This document shows, piece after piece, positions 25,720 through 32,504 of a stretch of DNA of 32,504 nucleotides. The notes below the pieces were generated by a model. It was not told the origin of the DNA, did not search any database, and saw only the letters and a program-made list of their open reading frames with translations. The stretch comes from Candidatus Choladousia intestinavium. GTDB lineage: Bacteria; Bacillota; Clostridia; Lachnospirales; Lachnospiraceae. The DNA is taken from contig DVGK01000023.1 of assembly GCA_018712785.1 (NCBI GenBank), positions 1-32,504 of the forward strand. Direction: 5' to 3'. The translations under genes were made by a program, and so were the position numbers. Every line of letters starts with the position of its first letter. Position 1 is the first letter of the stretch.

Positions 25720-27027
25720 ATGAGCGAAAAACGCAGGGGACGGGGGAACCGTCAGAATTATTATGAGAATGACGCCCGGGGACGCTACTATGAGAATGCC
25801 CCGGGACAGGGACAGTACGATGAATACGGCCAGGGCTACTATGAAAATGGTCCGGCTCAGAATTATTACGACAACAGCCAGAGCCAGGGCTACTATAATG
25901 GCCAGGGTCAGGGCTATTATGAGGGCGGACAGGGATATTACGGCGATCAGGATCCCCAGGGATATTATGGAAACGGACCCCAGGGGTATTACCAGGAACC
26001 GCCCAGAAAAAAGAAAAAAAAGAAAAAGAAAGGAAAGATTCTCTTCGGAATATCCATCCTGGTGCTTCTGATTCTTTTTTTGGGACTGTTTGTTATGGCC
26101 CAGTTAAACCGGATGGACCGGGTGAACCTTGGAGATATACTGGTGAACGCCGGAATCGGCGGCTCCTCCGGATACCGCAATATCGCCCTGTTCGGCGTGG
26201 ATTCCAGGTCAGGGGAGCTGACCTCCGGAACCAACAGCGATACCATCATTGTCTGCAGCATCAATGAGAGGACGGGAGACATTAAGCTGGCCTCTGTATA
26301 CCGGGATACGTACCTGGATCACACCAACGGCACCTACGGAAAGGCCACAGAGTGCTATGCGGAAGGCGGTGCGGAGCTTTCCATCAACATGCTGAATAAA
26401 AACCTGGATCTGGATATTACAGATTTCGTGACTGTGAATTTTAACGCCATCGTAGAAGCGGTGGATCTTCTGGGCGGCATTGAGATAGACGTGACAGAAG
26501 AGGAGCTGGAGTGGCTGAACGGATACGCTTATGATCTGATCAACCAGTCCCAGGTGGAGAATTATACCACGTATGAACCGCTGACCTCTGCGGGAACCCA
26601 GAATCTTAACGGTGTTCAGGCTCTGGCCTACTGCCGGATCCGCTATACCACCGGATGGGATTTTAAGCGTACCGAACGTCAGAGAGAGGTGCTGAATAAG
26701 ATTTTCCAGAAAGCCCAGAGTCAGGGCGTCACAGCTCTGGCCAGCCTGGTAAATCAGATGCTGCCGGATATTGCCACCAGCCTTTCCAATACGGAGATAC
26801 TGTCTTTAGCAGCGGGAATCGCCAATTATGAGATCGTGGATTCCATCGGCTTCCCCTACAATCAGACGACAGCAGATATTGACGCGGGGGACTGCGTGGT
26901 TCCCATTAACCTGGCGGACAATGTCTCCCAGCTTCACGCGGATCTCTTCGGAACCGAGGGGTATACGCCTTCTGATACGGTACAGCAGATCAGCAATCAG
27001 ATTATTTCAAATACAGGAATACAGTGA
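25720..27027 (+). CDS. LytR-CpsA-Psr (LCP) ligase with Tyr/Gly/Gln-rich cytoplasmic tail
   Basis: This 435-residue protein attaches lipid-linked polymers to peptidoglycan. Residues 1-95 are low-complexity and hold nine YY pairs, often in QGYY units. A run of eight lysines (97-104) and a membrane helix (about 107-127) follow, so the tail should face the cytoplasm. The LCP domain (about 150-345) has GVDSR with Asp161 and Arg163, SDTI with Asp174, SVYRDT with Arg195, and a later RIRYTTGWDFKRTERQR block, the residues that bind the pyrophosphate. The C-terminal ~90 residues have no known motif. Placement at the end of the cluster, 17 bases after the initiating transferase, fits transfer of this polysaccharide to the wall. 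The repetitive tail is unusual. Confidence 0.93.
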   Translation: MSEKRRGRGNRQNYYENDARGRYYENAPGQGQYDEYGQGYYENGPAQNYYDNSQSQGYYNGQGQGYYEGGQGYYGDQDPQGYYGNGPQGYYQEPPRKKKKKKKKGKILFGISILVLLILFLGLFVMAQLNRMDRVNLGDILVNAGIGGSSGYRNIALFGVDSRSGELTSGTNSDTIIVCSINERTGDIKLASVYRDTYLDHTNGTYGKATECYAEGGAELSINMLNKNLDLDITDFVTVNFNAIVEAVDLLGGIEIDVTEEELEWLNGYAYDLINQSQVENYTTYEPLTSAGTQNLNGVQALAYCRIRYTTGWDFKRTERQREVLNKIFQKAQSQGVTALASLVNQMLPDIATSLSNTEILSLAAGIANYEIVDSIGFPYNQTTADIDAGDCVVPINLADNVSQLHADLFGTEGYTPSDTVQQISNQIISNTGIQ

Positions 27028-27965
27028 TGAAACCATCCATTGATGTGATTATTCCGGTTTACAAGCCGGACGGCGGCCTCCGTCAGCTCTTAAAGGGGCT
27101 GATGGAGCAGACGCTGCTGCCGGAGCATATCCTTCTTGTAAATACAGAGGAGAGCTATTTTGACCCGTCGGTTCTGGAGGGCATTCGGAATGTACAGGTC
27201 ATTCATATAAAGAAAAGGGAGTTCGATCACGGGGGCACCAGGCACATGGCGGCAGAGATGCTCCAGGGAGAATTTCTTCTGTTTATGACTCAGGATGCTC
27301 AGCCGGCGGATCGTTTTCTCTTGGAGAAGCTGTACCGCCCCTTTTCCCAGAAGCGGATCTGTGCCTCCTATGCCAGGCAGAAGCCGAAGCCGGGCTGCGG
27401 GGAGCTGGAGCGGTATACCAGAAGCTTTAATTACGGAAGCCAGGATCGGATTCAAACAAAAGAAGACCTGCCGTCCCTGGGAATTAAGACTTTTTTTTGC
27501 TCCAATGTATGCGCTATGTATCGGCGGAGGGATTATGAGGCCATGGACGGCTTTCCAAGGCCGGCCATCTTTAACGAGGATATGATTTTCGCCGGCAAGG
27601 CCATTATGAAGGGAAAAGCGGTGGCTTACTGCGCGGAGGCGGTGGTGCTTCACTCCCACAATTACACGGGGATCCAGCAGTTTAAGAGAAACTTTGACCT
27701 GGGCGTTTCTCAGGCGGACCACCCGGAGATTTTTCAGGCAGCCCGGTCCGAGAGCGAGGGGATCCGCCTGGTAAAGCAGACGGCGGGCTATCTGATAAAA
27801 AGGAGAAAGCCGTGGCTTCTGCCCAAGCTGGTTTTTCAGAGCGGCTGCAAATATCTCGGCTACCGCCTGGGAAAGGGATATGAGAAGCTGCCTTTGTGGG
27901 TGATCCGGCGTTGTACCGCCAGCGCTTCCTATTGGGAGAACGCAGGGGAACGCAAAGAAAATTAA
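27027..27965 (+). CDS. GT2 rhamnosyltransferase-like glycosyltransferase
   Basis: This 312-residue GT-A enzyme has IDVIIPVYKPDG at the start, FDHGGTR at 66-72 and MTQDAQP around 87-93. The DHG-TR and TQDA combination is common in bacterial rhamnosyltransferases. FNEDMIF near 184 carries the acidic residues of the acceptor site. The ATG at 27027 shares one base with the stop of the LCP gene; GTG 27024 is an alternative start. It has no clear membrane helix. As the last gene of the cluster, it probably adds rhamnose in the linkage region or a side branch. Exact specificity is unknown. Confidence 0.85.
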   Translation: MKPSIDVIIPVYKPDGGLRQLLKGLMEQTLLPEHILLVNTEESYFDPSVLEGIRNVQVIHIKKREFDHGGTRHMAAEMLQGEFLLFMTQDAQPADRFLLEKLYRPFSQKRICASYARQKPKPGCGELERYTRSFNYGSQDRIQTKEDLPSLGIKTFFCSNVCAMYRRRDYEAMDGFPRPAIFNEDMIFAGKAIMKGKAVAYCAEAVVLHSHNYTGIQQFKRNFDLGVSQADHPEIFQAARSESEGIRLVKQTAGYLIKRRKPWLLPKLVFQSGCKYLGYRLGKGYEKLPLWVIRRCTASASYWENAGERKEN

Positions 27966-27985
27966 GCGGATAAAGGGAAATCCGC
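27966..27985 (+). repeat. 6-bp inverted repeat after the polysaccharide cluster
   Basis: GCGGAT (27966-27971) and ATCCGC (27980-27985) form a perfect hairpin with an 8-base loop directly after the stop codon of the last glycosyltransferase gene. No T-run follows, so it is not a classical terminator. It may stabilise the transcript end. The remaining gap to the next gene (to 28081) shows no convincing promoter. Confidence 0.4.
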
Positions 27986-28081
27986 CGCAGCCGGAGGCTA
28001 CACAGATTAAACACAATTAGCTGATAGACTGTAGGAAAAACAGCGGAGAATGGCGAAAACTCCGGTTAGGAGGAAGACGGA

Positions 28082-29506
28082 ATGGAAGATGAAAGATACT
28101 ATTTCCAGAATTCCGATGAAGAAAACAATACAGGTAATCAGCATACAGAAAACGACAGCAGTTTTACTTCAGAATATACGGAACCATATAGAGAAACGGA
28201 AGAAACAGAAGAAACAGCCGGCAGCGCCTGGCAGCCTCGAGGTGACCGGCATATGTCCGAGGACAGCCGGGAATATTATTTTTTCGGAGAGAAAGAGACG
28301 GAGGGGGAAAAATCCGGAGGGAAAAGAAGGCCCTGGGGAGCAGCCGCTCTGTTTTTTGTCACGGCGGCGGTTCTGGCCGGCGGCGTATTCACCGCAGTAC
28401 AAAGCCTGCGAAGGGAGAGGATGCCTCTGGAACAAACCTCCCTTCCGGGAGCTGCGTCCTCTGAAAGCGGAACCGCGCAGGTCAGTGAAAACCTGACAGG
28501 TCCCCTGGATGTGTCGGAGATGGCGGCCAGAGTCATGCCTTCTGTGGTAGCCATTACCGGTCATTCTGTATCGGAGGTCCGGTACATGTTCCAGGCTCCC
28601 ATCCAGATTGAAAGCGAGAGCAACGGCTCAGGCTTTATTATCGGCCAGGATGAGGAGCGTCTCTACATTGCCACAAATTATCATGTGGTGGAAGATACGA
28701 ATTCCCTCACGGTCTGCCTGGGAACGGATGATGAGCCGATCGTGGAGGCAGAGGTTCTGGGGAGCGATCCCATCCGCGATCTTGCCGTAGTGACGGTGAA
28801 CCTTGCGGATCTTGAACAGGGAGCAGCCGATGAGATTTCCATCGTCTCTCTGGGCTCATCCTCAGATCTGACAGTGGGGCAGAGGGCCATTGCCATCGGG
28901 AATGCTTTGGGCTACGGCCAGAGTGTGACTCAGGGCGTAATCAGCGCCCTGAACCGGGAGGTAACAGTAGACGGGTATACAGATCAGTATATTCAAACAG
29001 ACGCGGCCATCAATTACGGAAACAGCGGAGGGGCTCTGCTGAACGAGGCCGGAGAAGTGATCGGTATCAATTACGCGAAGGCGGCGGAAGACGGAGTTGA
29101 GGGGATGGGATATGCCATTCCTATAGACGAGGCTATGGAAATCCTTCAGGAGCTGATGGAGACTCAGGAAGGAGGGGAGACCTCACAGGAGCTTCCAGGG
29201 TATCTGGGGATATCGGTACAGGAGCTTTCTGAGGAAGCCAGATTATTATACGGGATTCCCATGGGGATTTTCGTATCTCAGGTAGGAGAGAACGGGCCGG
29301 CACAAAAGGCCGGGCTGCAGCAGGGAGACGTAATCAGCAAGATCGCTGGGTACTCCATTACAGACCAGTCGGATCTTCAGGAGCTGATGCCGTATCTGTT
29401 CCAGGGAGATACCGTTACAGTTGAATATTACCGGGCTGTGGACGGAGTCTATGGGGAGTATAAAGCAGAGATTACTCTGGAAGCACAGCCAGCAGATGAG
29501 AACTAA
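28082..29506 (+). CDS. htrA: HtrA/DegP-type membrane-anchored serine protease
   Basis: This 474-residue protein has an acidic, disordered cytoplasmic N-terminus (about 1-80) and one membrane helix (about 85-107). A linker leads to a trypsin-like protease domain with catalytic His201 (ATNYHVV), Asp233 (RDLAVV) and Ser315 (GNSGGALL). One PDZ domain (about 363-470) has the GPAQKAGLQQGDVI element. It degrades or refolds damaged proteins on the outer face of the membrane. ATG 28082 has AGGAGG at 28068-28073. The following ClpX-like gene begins 53 bases later without a terminator, so both may be transcribed together as a protein quality-control unit. Confidence 0.95.
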   Translation: MEDERYYFQNSDEENNTGNQHTENDSSFTSEYTEPYRETEETEETAGSAWQPRGDRHMSEDSREYYFFGEKETEGEKSGGKRRPWGAAALFFVTAAVLAGGVFTAVQSLRRERMPLEQTSLPGAASSESGTAQVSENLTGPLDVSEMAARVMPSVVAITGHSVSEVRYMFQAPIQIESESNGSGFIIGQDEERLYIATNYHVVEDTNSLTVCLGTDDEPIVEAEVLGSDPIRDLAVVTVNLADLEQGAADEISIVSLGSSSDLTVGQRAIAIGNALGYGQSVTQGVISALNREVTVDGYTDQYIQTDAAINYGNSGGALLNEAGEVIGINYAKAAEDGVEGMGYAIPIDEAMEILQELMETQEGGETSQELPGYLGISVQELSEEARLLYGIPMGIFVSQVGENGPAQKAGLQQGDVISKIAGYSITDQSDLQELMPYLFQGDTVTVEYYRAVDGVYGEYKAEITLEAQPADEN

Positions 29507-29513
29507 GGAAGGG

Positions 29514-29526
29514 CTGATTAAATCAG
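29514..29526. promoter_or_regulatory. 13-bp palindrome before the ClpX-like gene
   Basis: CTGATT-A-AATCAG is a perfect palindrome of 6-bp half-sites around one base, located between htrA and the ClpX-like gene. Such a site could be an operator or simply a small hairpin. No promoter elements were matched to it, so its role is open. Confidence 0.3.
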
Positions 29527-29559
29527 AACCAGGATGCAGAAAGCAGCAGGTGATAAAGT

Positions 29560-30966
29560 ATGGAAGATCAGAAGAAAGAAGAATACGAAAAAATATGTTT
29601 TATGTGCCGGAGACCGGAGAGCAAGGCAGGGAAGATGATTTCCCTGCCCAATCACATTTGCGTCTGCCAGGATTGTATGCAGAAAGCCTTTGATTCCATG
29701 CAGGCGTCGGGATTTACTTTCCCGGATCCGGAAAACCAGACAAATGTAACCAGTGGAACCAATACAGGCCATATGCCTAACATCAGTATGATTAATCTCT
29801 CTGACCTGCTGGGGAGCATTCCCAGACAGCAGCAGATCAAAAAGAAAAAGCCAAAGGAAAAAGAGCCCCAGAAGGCCTTTGACCTGAAATCCATACCGGC
29901 GCCCCATAAGATCAAGGAGAGTCTGGACGATTATGTGATCGGCCAGGAGTATGCCAAAAAGGTGATTTCTGTGGCAGTGTACAACCATTACAAAAGAATT
30001 GCCACGGGAATGACGGATGAGATCGAGATCGAAAAATCCAACATGCTGATGATCGGGCCCACTGGGTGCGGGAAGACGTACCTGGTGAAGACGCTGGCAA
30101 GGCTTCTGGATGTGCCCCTTGCCATCGCGGACGCTACGTCTCTGACAGAGGCGGGATATATCGGAGATGATATCGAGAGCGTGATCTCAAGGCTTTTGGC
30201 CGCCGCGGACAATGATGTGGAGCGGGCAGAGCAGGGAATCGTCTTTATTGATGAGATTGATAAAATCGCGAAAAAGAAAAACGCCACCCAGCGGGATGTC
30301 AGCGGAGAATCGGTGCAGCAGGGCATGCTGAAGCTTCTGGAGGGAAGCGAGGTGGAGGTGCCGGTGGGAGCCACCAACAAAAACGCCATGGTTCCCATGG
30401 CCACTGTAAATACAAAAAATATTTTGTTTATCTGCGGCGGGGCCTTTCCCGGACTGGAGGATATTATCAAGGAGCGTCTGAACAAACAGGCTTCCATCGG
30501 ATTTTTCGCGGATCTTAAAGATAAATATGACAATGACCCGGATCTCCTTTCCAAGGTAACGGTGGATGATCTGAGAAGCTTCGGAATGATTCCGGAGTTT
30601 ATCGGAAGACTGCCGGTGATCTTTACCCTCCAGGGACTGACCAAGGAAATGCTGGTAAAGATTCTCCGGGAGCCGAAGAATGCCATTATCGCTCAGTACC
30701 AGAAGCTTCTGGCCCTGGACGAGGTGGAGCTTACCTTTGACGAGGAGGCGCTGGAGGCCATCGCCGAACGGGCTATGGAGAAAAAAACGGGGGCCAGGGC
30801 GCTCAGGGCGATTCTGGAAGAGGTCATGCTGGATATTATGTATGAGATACCGAAGGATGACAGCATCGGAAGCGTCCGTATTACCAGAGGCTACATTGAA
30901 AATACTGGCGGGCCTGTCATTACCCTGAGAAATACTCCGGTTCCTCTGCTGGGGAGTGTCCGGTGA
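29560..30966 (+). CDS. clpX: ClpX-like AAA+ unfoldase with zinc-binding N-terminus
   Basis: This 468-residue protein has a zinc-binding domain with C13/C16 and C36/C39. A long charged linker (about 45-112) is followed by an AAA+ core with Walker A GPTGCGKT at 166-173, pore loop GYIG at 199-202 and Walker B IVFIDEID at 227-234. IGF at 313-315 matches the ClpP-contacting loop of ClpX. The GARALR sensor-2 region follows. Normal ClpX is about 410-430 residues, so the linker is longer here, and no clpP or tig lies beside it. It may be a second, ClpP-associated ClpX paralogue. It probably shares a transcript with htrA. Confidence 0.88.
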   Translation: MEDQKKEEYEKICFMCRRPESKAGKMISLPNHICVCQDCMQKAFDSMQASGFTFPDPENQTNVTSGTNTGHMPNISMINLSDLLGSIPRQQQIKKKKPKEKEPQKAFDLKSIPAPHKIKESLDDYVIGQEYAKKVISVAVYNHYKRIATGMTDEIEIEKSNMLMIGPTGCGKTYLVKTLARLLDVPLAIADATSLTEAGYIGDDIESVISRLLAAADNDVERAEQGIVFIDEIDKIAKKKNATQRDVSGESVQQGMLKLLEGSEVEVPVGATNKNAMVPMATVNTKNILFICGGAFPGLEDIIKERLNKQASIGFFADLKDKYDNDPDLLSKVTVDDLRSFGMIPEFIGRLPVIFTLQGLTKEMLVKILREPKNAIIAQYQKLLALDEVELTFDEEALEAIAERAMEKKTGARALRAILEEVMLDIMYEIPKDDSIGSVRITRGYIENTGGPVITLRNTPVPLLGSVR

Positions 30967-30977
30967 GTCAGGCTTCT

Positions 30978-31023
30978 CTGCCGGCCGCGTTCTGACCGGC
31001 AGCCCCGGTCACTCCCTGACCGG
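30978..31023 (+). other. Overlapping alternative hairpins between clpX-like gene and rpoD
   Basis: Three perfect 7-bp stems can form. CTGCCGG (30978-30984) pairs with CCGGCAG (30996-31002). TGACCGG (30993-30999) pairs with CCGGTCA (31005-31011). The same CCGGTCA pairs with a second TGACCGG (31017-31023). The first and third can coexist; the middle one excludes both. No T-run follows, so this is not a standard terminator. It would be transcribed only by read-through from the upstream gene. Confidence 0.45.
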
Positions 31024-31063
31024 TACTTCATTACTGACAATGGATGGAATTTTTCAGCAGAAG

Positions 31064-31092
31064 TTGACAGGAAAAGTCAAAGATGATATGTT
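31064..31092 (+). promoter_or_regulatory. Sigma-70 promoter of rpoD
   Basis: A consensus TTGACA at 31064-31069, a 17-base spacer and TATGTT at 31087-31092 with TG one base upstream (extended -10) lie about 36 bases before the rpoD start. GAGGAG at 31111-31116 is the likely ribosome binding site. Confidence 0.75.
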
Positions 31093-31127
31093 AGGAAGTA
31101 CGAAAGCAGTGAGGAGAGAATGTATAC

Positions 31128-32258
31128 ATGAATGAACTACAGGAGCAGTTTTTAAAGACCCTGGAGAATCTGAAGACCCTGGCAAAGAGCAAGAAGAACA
31201 CGCTGAATTACGATGAGATCTTAAATGCCTTCAACGGTATTGAGCTGACAGAAGACAAGATGGATATGATCCTGGAGTACCTGGAGAAGAATCATATTGA
31301 TATCCTTCAGGGAAAGTCTCCGGATGAGATGCCGGACGACAGCCTGCTTCTGGACTCTGAAGATGATATTCTTCTTTCAGATAATGAAGAGATCGAGATC
31401 ATCAGCGATGTGGATGTGCTTGAAGGCGTCAGCACAGAGGATCCGGTCCGGATGTACTTAAAAGAGATCGGCAATGTTCCTCTTCTGTCCGGCGAAGAAG
31501 AAGTAGAACTGGCCCGCCGTGTGGAAGAAGGGGACGAGGAGGCGAAGAAAAAGCTGACAGAAGCGAATCTGCGTCTTGTGGTCAGCATTGCCAAAAAATA
31601 CGTAGGCCGGGGGATGCCTTTCCTGGATCTGATTCAGGAAGGAAACATGGGCCTTATGAAAGCTGTGGACAAGTTTGACTATACAAAGGGCTACAAGTTC
31701 AGTACATATGCAACCTGGTGGATTCGTCAGGCAATTACCAGAGGGATCGCGGACACAGGAAGAACCATCCGTGTGCCGGTACATATGGTAGAGACCATCA
31801 ACAAGACTCTGCGGATGACCAGAACCCTTCTTCAGGATCTGGGCCGGGAGCCCACTCCGGAGGAGGTGGCTGAGCGCCTGAATGTTCCGGTCAGCCGTGT
31901 ACGGGAGGTACTGAAGATCTCCCGGGATCCGGTTTCTCTGGATACGCCCATCGGTGAGGAGGATGATTCTCATCTGGGAGACTTTATTGAGGACGATACG
32001 GCTCTCTCGCCCTCTGATTCCGCGGCATTTTCCATGCTTCGGGCGGAGCTGAGCACGGCTCTTGAATCTCTGACAGACCGGGAGCGTCAGGTGGTGCGCC
32101 TGCGTTTCGGTCTGGAGGACGGAAGAGCCAGGACCCTGGAAGAGGTAGGCAAGGAATTCAACGTGACCCGTGAGCGCATCCGCCAGATTGAGGCGAAGGC
32201 GCTGAGAAAGCTGCGCCATCCTTCCAGAAGCAAGAGACTGAAGGACTTTTTGAATTAA
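31128..32258 (+). CDS. rpoD: RNA polymerase sigma-70 factor, RpoD type
   Basis: This 376-residue sigma factor has a short N-terminal region 1.1-like segment (about 1-60) and an acidic spacer (about 65-104). Region 1.2 is at about 105-135. Region 2 (about 145-215) has the [18 protein letters not shown] core-binding and -10 recognition block. Region 3 is at about 225-300, and region 4 (about 313-370) has [20 protein letters not shown] for -35 recognition. This is the primary-sigma layout. Two points differ from the usual housekeeping gene. No dnaG precedes it, and the segment after the tryptophan-rich motif reads [12 protein letters not shown] where most primary sigmas have AIADQARTIRIP. It has its own promoter and a strong terminator. 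It may be the main sigma factor or a second copy. Confidence 0.93.
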   Translation: MNELQEQFLKTLENLKTLAKSKKNTLNYDEILNAFNGIELTEDKMDMILEYLEKNHIDILQGKSPDEMPDDSLLLDSEDDILLSDNEEIEIISDVDVLEGVSTEDPVRMYLKEIGNVPLLSGEEEVELARRVEEGDEEAKKKLTEANLRLVVSIAKKYVGRGMPFLDLIQEGNMGLMKAVDKFDYTKGYKFSTYATWWIRQAITRGIADTGRTIRVPVHMVETINKTLRMTRTLLQDLGREPTPEEVAERLNVPVSRVREVLKISRDPVSLDTPIGEEDDSHLGDFIEDDTALSPSDSAAFSMLRAELSTALESLTDRERQVVRLRFGLEDGRARTLEEVGKEFNVTRERIRQIEAKALRKLRHPSRSKRLKDFLN

Positions 32259-32265
32259 CAGAACA

Positions 32266-32323
32266 AAAACCGCTGGAAAATCAGACAGAGGCCAAAGGAG
32301 CCGGATTTTCCGGCGGTTTTCTT
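32266..32323 (+). terminator. Strong intrinsic terminator after rpoD
   Basis: A 17-base left arm (32266-32282) pairs with 32304-32320, with one G-T wobble and no other mismatch, around a 21-base loop. The right arm ends in TTTT and is followed by CTTT. It begins eight bases after the rpoD stop codon. The A-rich left arm could let it also work for transcription from the other side. Confidence 0.85.
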
Positions 32324-32504
32324 TGACAATTTTTGATATAAAGAGAACGAATCTCCCTCACAGTGCGGCTTTGAACGTAAGCGCTAAATAATAAACCGGC
32401 TAGACTTTTGCTAAGTGTTCTACTATAGTTGAAGTAAACTGCTCCAACTTCAATGTTTGTTTTTGATCTGACAGCTCTGCTGTATCATGTCAGACCATGG
32501 CATC
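32324..32504. other. Gene-free tail with two hairpins at the window edge
   Basis: No coding region with a ribosome binding site is seen in these 181 bases. Two perfect 7-bp inverted repeats occur: TTGAAGT/ACTTCAA (32429-32435 and 32447-32453) and TCTGACA/TGTCAGA (32467-32473 and 32488-32494). A TTGACA at 32323-32328 has no -10 element at a proper distance. The stretch is more AT-rich than the preceding gene. It could be a leader of a gene outside the window or the end of a mobile element. Neither can be shown here. Confidence 0.35.

Noticed and set aside
26009..26037. A-AAA-AAG slippery heptamers in the LCP gene as a programmed -1 frameshift
   Set aside because: The run simply encodes the poly-Lys stretch before the membrane helix. 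No stimulating stem-loop was identified, and the zero frame gives a complete LCP protein.
32323..32328. TTGACA after the rpoD terminator as a -35 box
   Set aside because: The expected -10 position reads AACGAA; the TATAAA nearby is only 8 bases away.

Overview
The window looks like a chromosomal segment of a Gram-positive Clostridia, most likely a member of the Lachnospiraceae. The reasons are a short primary-type sigma-70 factor, an HtrA with a cytoplasmic acidic tail, a LytR-CpsA-Psr ligase, strong AGGAGG-type ribosome binding sites, frequent TTG/GTG starts and moderate GC (one hand-counted line, 7081-7140, is 32/60 GC). The genus cannot be fixed by eye. All 24 recognised genes lie on the + strand. 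No rRNA, tRNA, CRISPR array or complete insertion sequence was seen.

Layout. (1) 1-3683: the end of an envelope block, with a YfhO-family membrane protein that enters from the left edge and an acyltransferase-3 family O-acetyltransferase. (2) 3705-5620: an AT-rich two-gene island encoding a PtuA-like ATPase and a PtuB-like HNH nuclease, which together resemble a Septu-type anti-phage system. (3) 5646-27965: a long surface-polysaccharide cluster that opens with a good promoter at 5646-5674. It holds dTDP-rhamnose synthesis (rfbB, rfbA, rfbC, rfbD), a WecE-type sugar aminotransferase, an ABC-2 exporter (wzm/wzt), a methyltransferase and a kinase-like protein, three double-domain GT2 glycosyltransferases, two single-domain GT2 enzymes, a DUF2142-like membrane protein, a WbaP/WsaP-type initiating phosphotransferase and an LCP ligase. 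(4) 28082-32258: housekeeping and stress genes, namely an HtrA-type protease, a ClpX-like unfoldase and an RpoD-like sigma factor with its own promoter and a strong terminator. (5) 32324-32504: a gene-free tail with two hairpins at the right edge.

How the polysaccharide genes appear to fit together (inference). The WbaP-like enzyme loads the first sugar phosphate onto undecaprenyl phosphate. The cytoplasmic GT2 enzymes extend the chain from dTDP-L-rhamnose and probably a 4-amino-4,6-dideoxy sugar. A methyltransferase plus kinase caps the non-reducing end. The Wzt C-terminal domain recognises the finished chain and Wzm exports it. The LCP protein attaches it to the wall, and polytopic GT-C-like proteins (YfhO, DUF2142) and the acyltransferase may decorate it outside. 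No Wzx, Wzy, Wzz or BY-kinase gene is present, which agrees with an ABC-dependent pathway. The gene set resembles the Geobacillus S-layer glycan (slg) cluster and streptococcal rhamnan loci.

The two most interesting items are the Septu-like pair inserted in envelope genes and the split, WbdD-like methyltransferase/kinase module directly after a Wzt with a carbohydrate-binding tail.
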